NCBI RefSeq assembly: GCF_036346295.1
Contig: NZ_CP107819.1
Span: 5,704,001-5,768,000 of the forward strand
Length of the DNA stretch: 64,000 nucleotides
Source of the DNA: Streptomyces sp. NBC_00536
GTDB taxonomy: Bacteria > Actinomycetota > Actinomycetes > Streptomycetales > Streptomycetaceae
Direction of reading: 5' to 3'
Position numbers and translations under genes: made by a program. Of the stretch, positions 62,136-64,000 are shown piece after piece. How positions within the stretch are numbered: position 1 is the stretch's first letter; the number at the start of each line of letters is the position of its first letter. A model generated the notes under the pieces. That model did not search any database. It saw only the letters and a list, made by a program, of their open reading frames with translations, and had not been told where the DNA came from.

Positions 62136-64000
62136 ATGCTCGGCGGCGTGGAGACCAGATCTGTCAGCCCGGTGTTCGTCGGCCGTGCCGACGAACTGGC
62201 CGTACTCACCGACGCACTGACCCGGGCCGCGGGCCCGGAACCCCAAGCCCTCCTCATCGGGGGCGAGGCCGGGGTCGGCAAGACCCGCCTCACGGAGGAG
62301 TTCGTCTCCGAGGCCGAGCGGCGCGGAGCCGTCGTGGCCGTCGGCGGCTGTGTGGAGATAGGGGCGGAGGGGCTTCCCTTCGCCCCCTTCTCCGCTGCCC
62401 TGCGCAGTCTGCGCCGCCAGCTCCCCGAGCAGCTGACCGCGGCCGCCGAGGGCCAGGAGGACGAACTCGCCCGGATCCTGCCCGAACTCGGCGAGACCCC
62501 CCGCGGACCGCACGACGAGGAGAGCACCGCCCGGCTCTTCGAACTGACCGTACGCCTGCTGGAACGGCTCGCCGCCGACCGCACCGTCGTCATCATTCTG
62601 GAAGACCTGCACTGGTCGGACACCTCGACCCGGCACCTCCTCGCCTACCTCTTCCGCGCCCTCTCCACCGGGCGCCTCGTCATCGTCGCCACCTACCGCG
62701 CCGACGACATCCACCGCCGCCACCCGCTGCGCCCGCTGCTCGCCGAAATCGACCGGCTGCGCACCGTCCAGCGGATCGAACTGTCCCGCTTCACCCGCGC
62801 GGAAGTACGCCGCCAACTCGCCGGGATCCTGGCCGCGACGCCCGAAGAAGACCTGGTCACCTCCGTCTTCGACCGCTCCGACGGCAACGCCTTCTTCGTC
62901 GAGGAACTCGTCGCCTGCCGCGAGAGCGGCTGCCGCACCGGACTCACCGAATCGCTGCGCGACCTGCTGCTCGTCCGCGTCGAGGTGCTGCCCGACGCCG
63001 CCCAGCGCGTGGTGCGGATCGTCGCCGAGGGCGGCTCCACCGTCGAACACGACCTCCTCCTCGCCGTCGCCCAGCTGACCGAGGACGCCCTGATCGAGGC
63101 GCTGCGCGCCGCCGTCGGCGCCAACATCCTGCTGGCGAGCGCCGACAACGACGGCTACCGCTTCCGGCACTCCCTCGTCCGCGAAGCCGTCAGCGACGAC
63201 CTGCTGCCCGGCGAGCGCGCCCGCGTCAACCGCCGCTACGCGCAGGCCATGGAAGCCGACGAGAGCCTCGTCGGCGGCTCGGAACGGACCATCCGGCTCG
63301 CGAGCTACTGGTACTACGCCAACGACGCGGCCAAGGCCCTGCCCGCCGTCCTGGCCGCCTCCGTCGCCGCCCGCCGCCGGCACGCCTACTCCGAGCAGCT
63401 CAGGCTGCTGGACCGGGCCATCGACCTGTGGGAGAGCGCCCCGGTGGAGGTGCGCGCGGAGCTGCGCCCCGCGGACTACACCGAGGTGTACCCGCCCTGC
63501 GGCTGCGACCCGGCGACGACCCCGCTGCGCCGCCTCGACCTGCTGGCCGAGGCCACCGTCGCGGCCCGCTTCGGCGGAGAGCGCGAACGCGCCCTGAAGA
63601 TAACCAAGATGGCCCTGCGGATGCTGGAGGACGAGAACGATCCGCTGCGCTCCGCCTGGTTCTGGACCGAACGCTCCAAGCTGGTCGCCAGCCTGGGCCG
63701 CGGTGACGGCTGGGCCGAACTGAGCACCGCCCAGGAGCTTGTCCAGGGGCTGCCCCCGTCCCACGTGCACGCCGAAGTGCTCTCTCGCGCGGCGGGCTGG
63801 GGCATGCTCCACAACCCCGGCTTCGACAACATCGCGGCCGCCGAACGCGCCGTCGAATACGCGCGGATGGTCGGCGCCCAGGAAGTCGAACTGCACTCCC
63901 GGATCACCCTCGGCTCCCTGCTCGCCGACGCCGGCGACGTGGAGGGCGGACTCGCGCTGATGCACGAGGTCAAGGAACAGGCCGGCGAACTCGGCCTGGT
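62136..64000 (+). CDS. Large ATP-binding (STAND/LAL-like) regulator, 5' part
   Basis: The first 621 residues of a protein cut by the window edge. VFVGRADELAVLTDAL is the conserved start of AAA/STAND regulators; Walker A is GGEAGVGKTRL and Walker B VVIILEDLHWSD. After the ATPase and winged-helix region come TPR-like repeats (from about 390). In such LAL proteins a LuxR HTH sits at the far C-terminus, which is out of view. ATG at 62136 has aggaac upstream; a GTG at 62148 is an alternative. The regulated genes cannot be inferred. Confidence 0.85.
   Translation, partial: MLGGVETRSVSPVFVGRADELAVLTDALTRAAGPEPQALLIGGEAGVGKTRLTEEFVSEAERRGAVVAVGGCVEIGAEGLPFAPFSAALRSLRRQLPEQLTAAAEGQEDELARILPELGETPRGPHDEESTARLFELTVRLLERLAADRTVVIILEDLHWSDTSTRHLLAYLFRALSTGRLVIVATYRADDIHRRHPLRPLLAEIDRLRTVQRIELSRFTRAEVRRQLAGILAATPEEDLVTSVFDRSDGNAFFVEELVACRESGCRTGLTESLRDLLLVRVEVLPDAAQRVVRIVAEGGSTVEHDLLLAVAQLTEDALIEALRAAVGANILLASADNDGYRFRHSLVREAVSDDLLPGERARVNRRYAQAMEADESLVGGSERTIRLASYWYYANDAAKALPAVLAASVAARRRHAYSEQLRLLDRAIDLWESAPVEVRAELRPADYTEVYPPCGCDPATTPLRRLDLLAEATVAARFGGERERALKITKMALRMLEDENDPLRSAWFWTERSKLVASLGRGDGWAELSTAQELVQGLPPSHVHAEVLSRAAGWGMLHNPGFDNIAAAERAVEYARMVGAQEVELHSRITLGSLLADAGDVEGGLALMHEVKEQAGELGL

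Noticed and set aside
62021..63706. 561-codon frame on plus at the right edge
   Set aside because: The Walker motifs and AAA signature are in another frame starting at 62136 that continues past the edge.

Overview
The window is very GC-rich with strongly G/C-biased third codon positions, GTG and TTG starts and leader sequences typical of a high-GC actinomycete. The gene set (two actinobacterial-type L,D-transpeptidases, a B12-switched cbiMNQO operon, a glycine-riboswitched gcvT-gcvH-glyA set, an RmdB-type c-di-GMP enzyme, a DmdR-type iron box, an AlbC-like cyclodipeptide synthase) points to a Streptomyces chromosome. Most of the region from about 14 kb to 49 kb looks like conserved core chromosome, judged from remembered gene order in model Streptomyces. 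The flanks (about 1-13.9 kb and 49-64 kb) hold more accessory genes.

Layout. 1-4.1 kb: the end of a CnaB-repeat surface protein, two L,D-transpeptidases and an enoyl-CoA hydratase. 4.3-7.2 kb: an RsbW-type ATPase, then a coupled pair of lipoproteins (NodB-fold plus beta-propeller). 7.3-9.3 kb (minus): a two-gene cyclodipeptide pathway, an AlbC-like synthase overlapping a CYP121-like P450. 9.5-13.3 kb: an EF-hand protein, a PadR regulator and the cobalt importer cbiM-N-Q-O behind a cobalamin riboswitch. 13.4-20.6 kb (minus): an AMIN-like secreted protein, L-serine deaminase, an APC permease, glyA, gcvH and gcvT, with a tandem glycine riboswitch ahead of gcvT. 20.8-23.4 kb: a P-loop protein and two tandem SseB-like proteins. 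23.9-30 kb: a five-gene peptide ABC importer. 30-45.4 kb: a TRIC-type channel, a thioesterase, cysteine desulfurase and mnmA (sulfur transfer for tRNA 2-thiouridine), an amidase, a divergent GlxA-type regulator and oxidoreductase, an SDR with a MetE-like protein, ligA and rmdB. 45.4-49 kb: gatC-gatA-(79-aa protein)-gatB for amidotransferase-dependent tRNA charging. 49-64 kb: a kinase with an extracytoplasmic NPCBM-like domain, small enzymes, an iron-box-controlled penicillin-acylase and siderophore-acetyltransferase pair, an MMPL exporter, acetyltransferases, an AOC-barrel secreted protein, a 57-aa protein and the start of a large ATP-binding regulator cut by the window edge.

The most notable points are the synthase/CYP121-like pair, which keeps most remembered CYP121 pocket residues but differs at two C-terminal ones; the DmdR-box-controlled desG/desH-like pair with no desABCD in the window; two tandem arrays (about 110-bp and 126-bp periods) sharing the core ccggcgtttgagg; a 58-bp element with perfect 27-bp arms; a NodB-fold lipoprotein lacking the Asp-Asp of motif 1; and paired palindromes in front of an alpha/beta hydrolase. 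I saw no tRNA or rRNA gene, CRISPR array, phage module or transposase.
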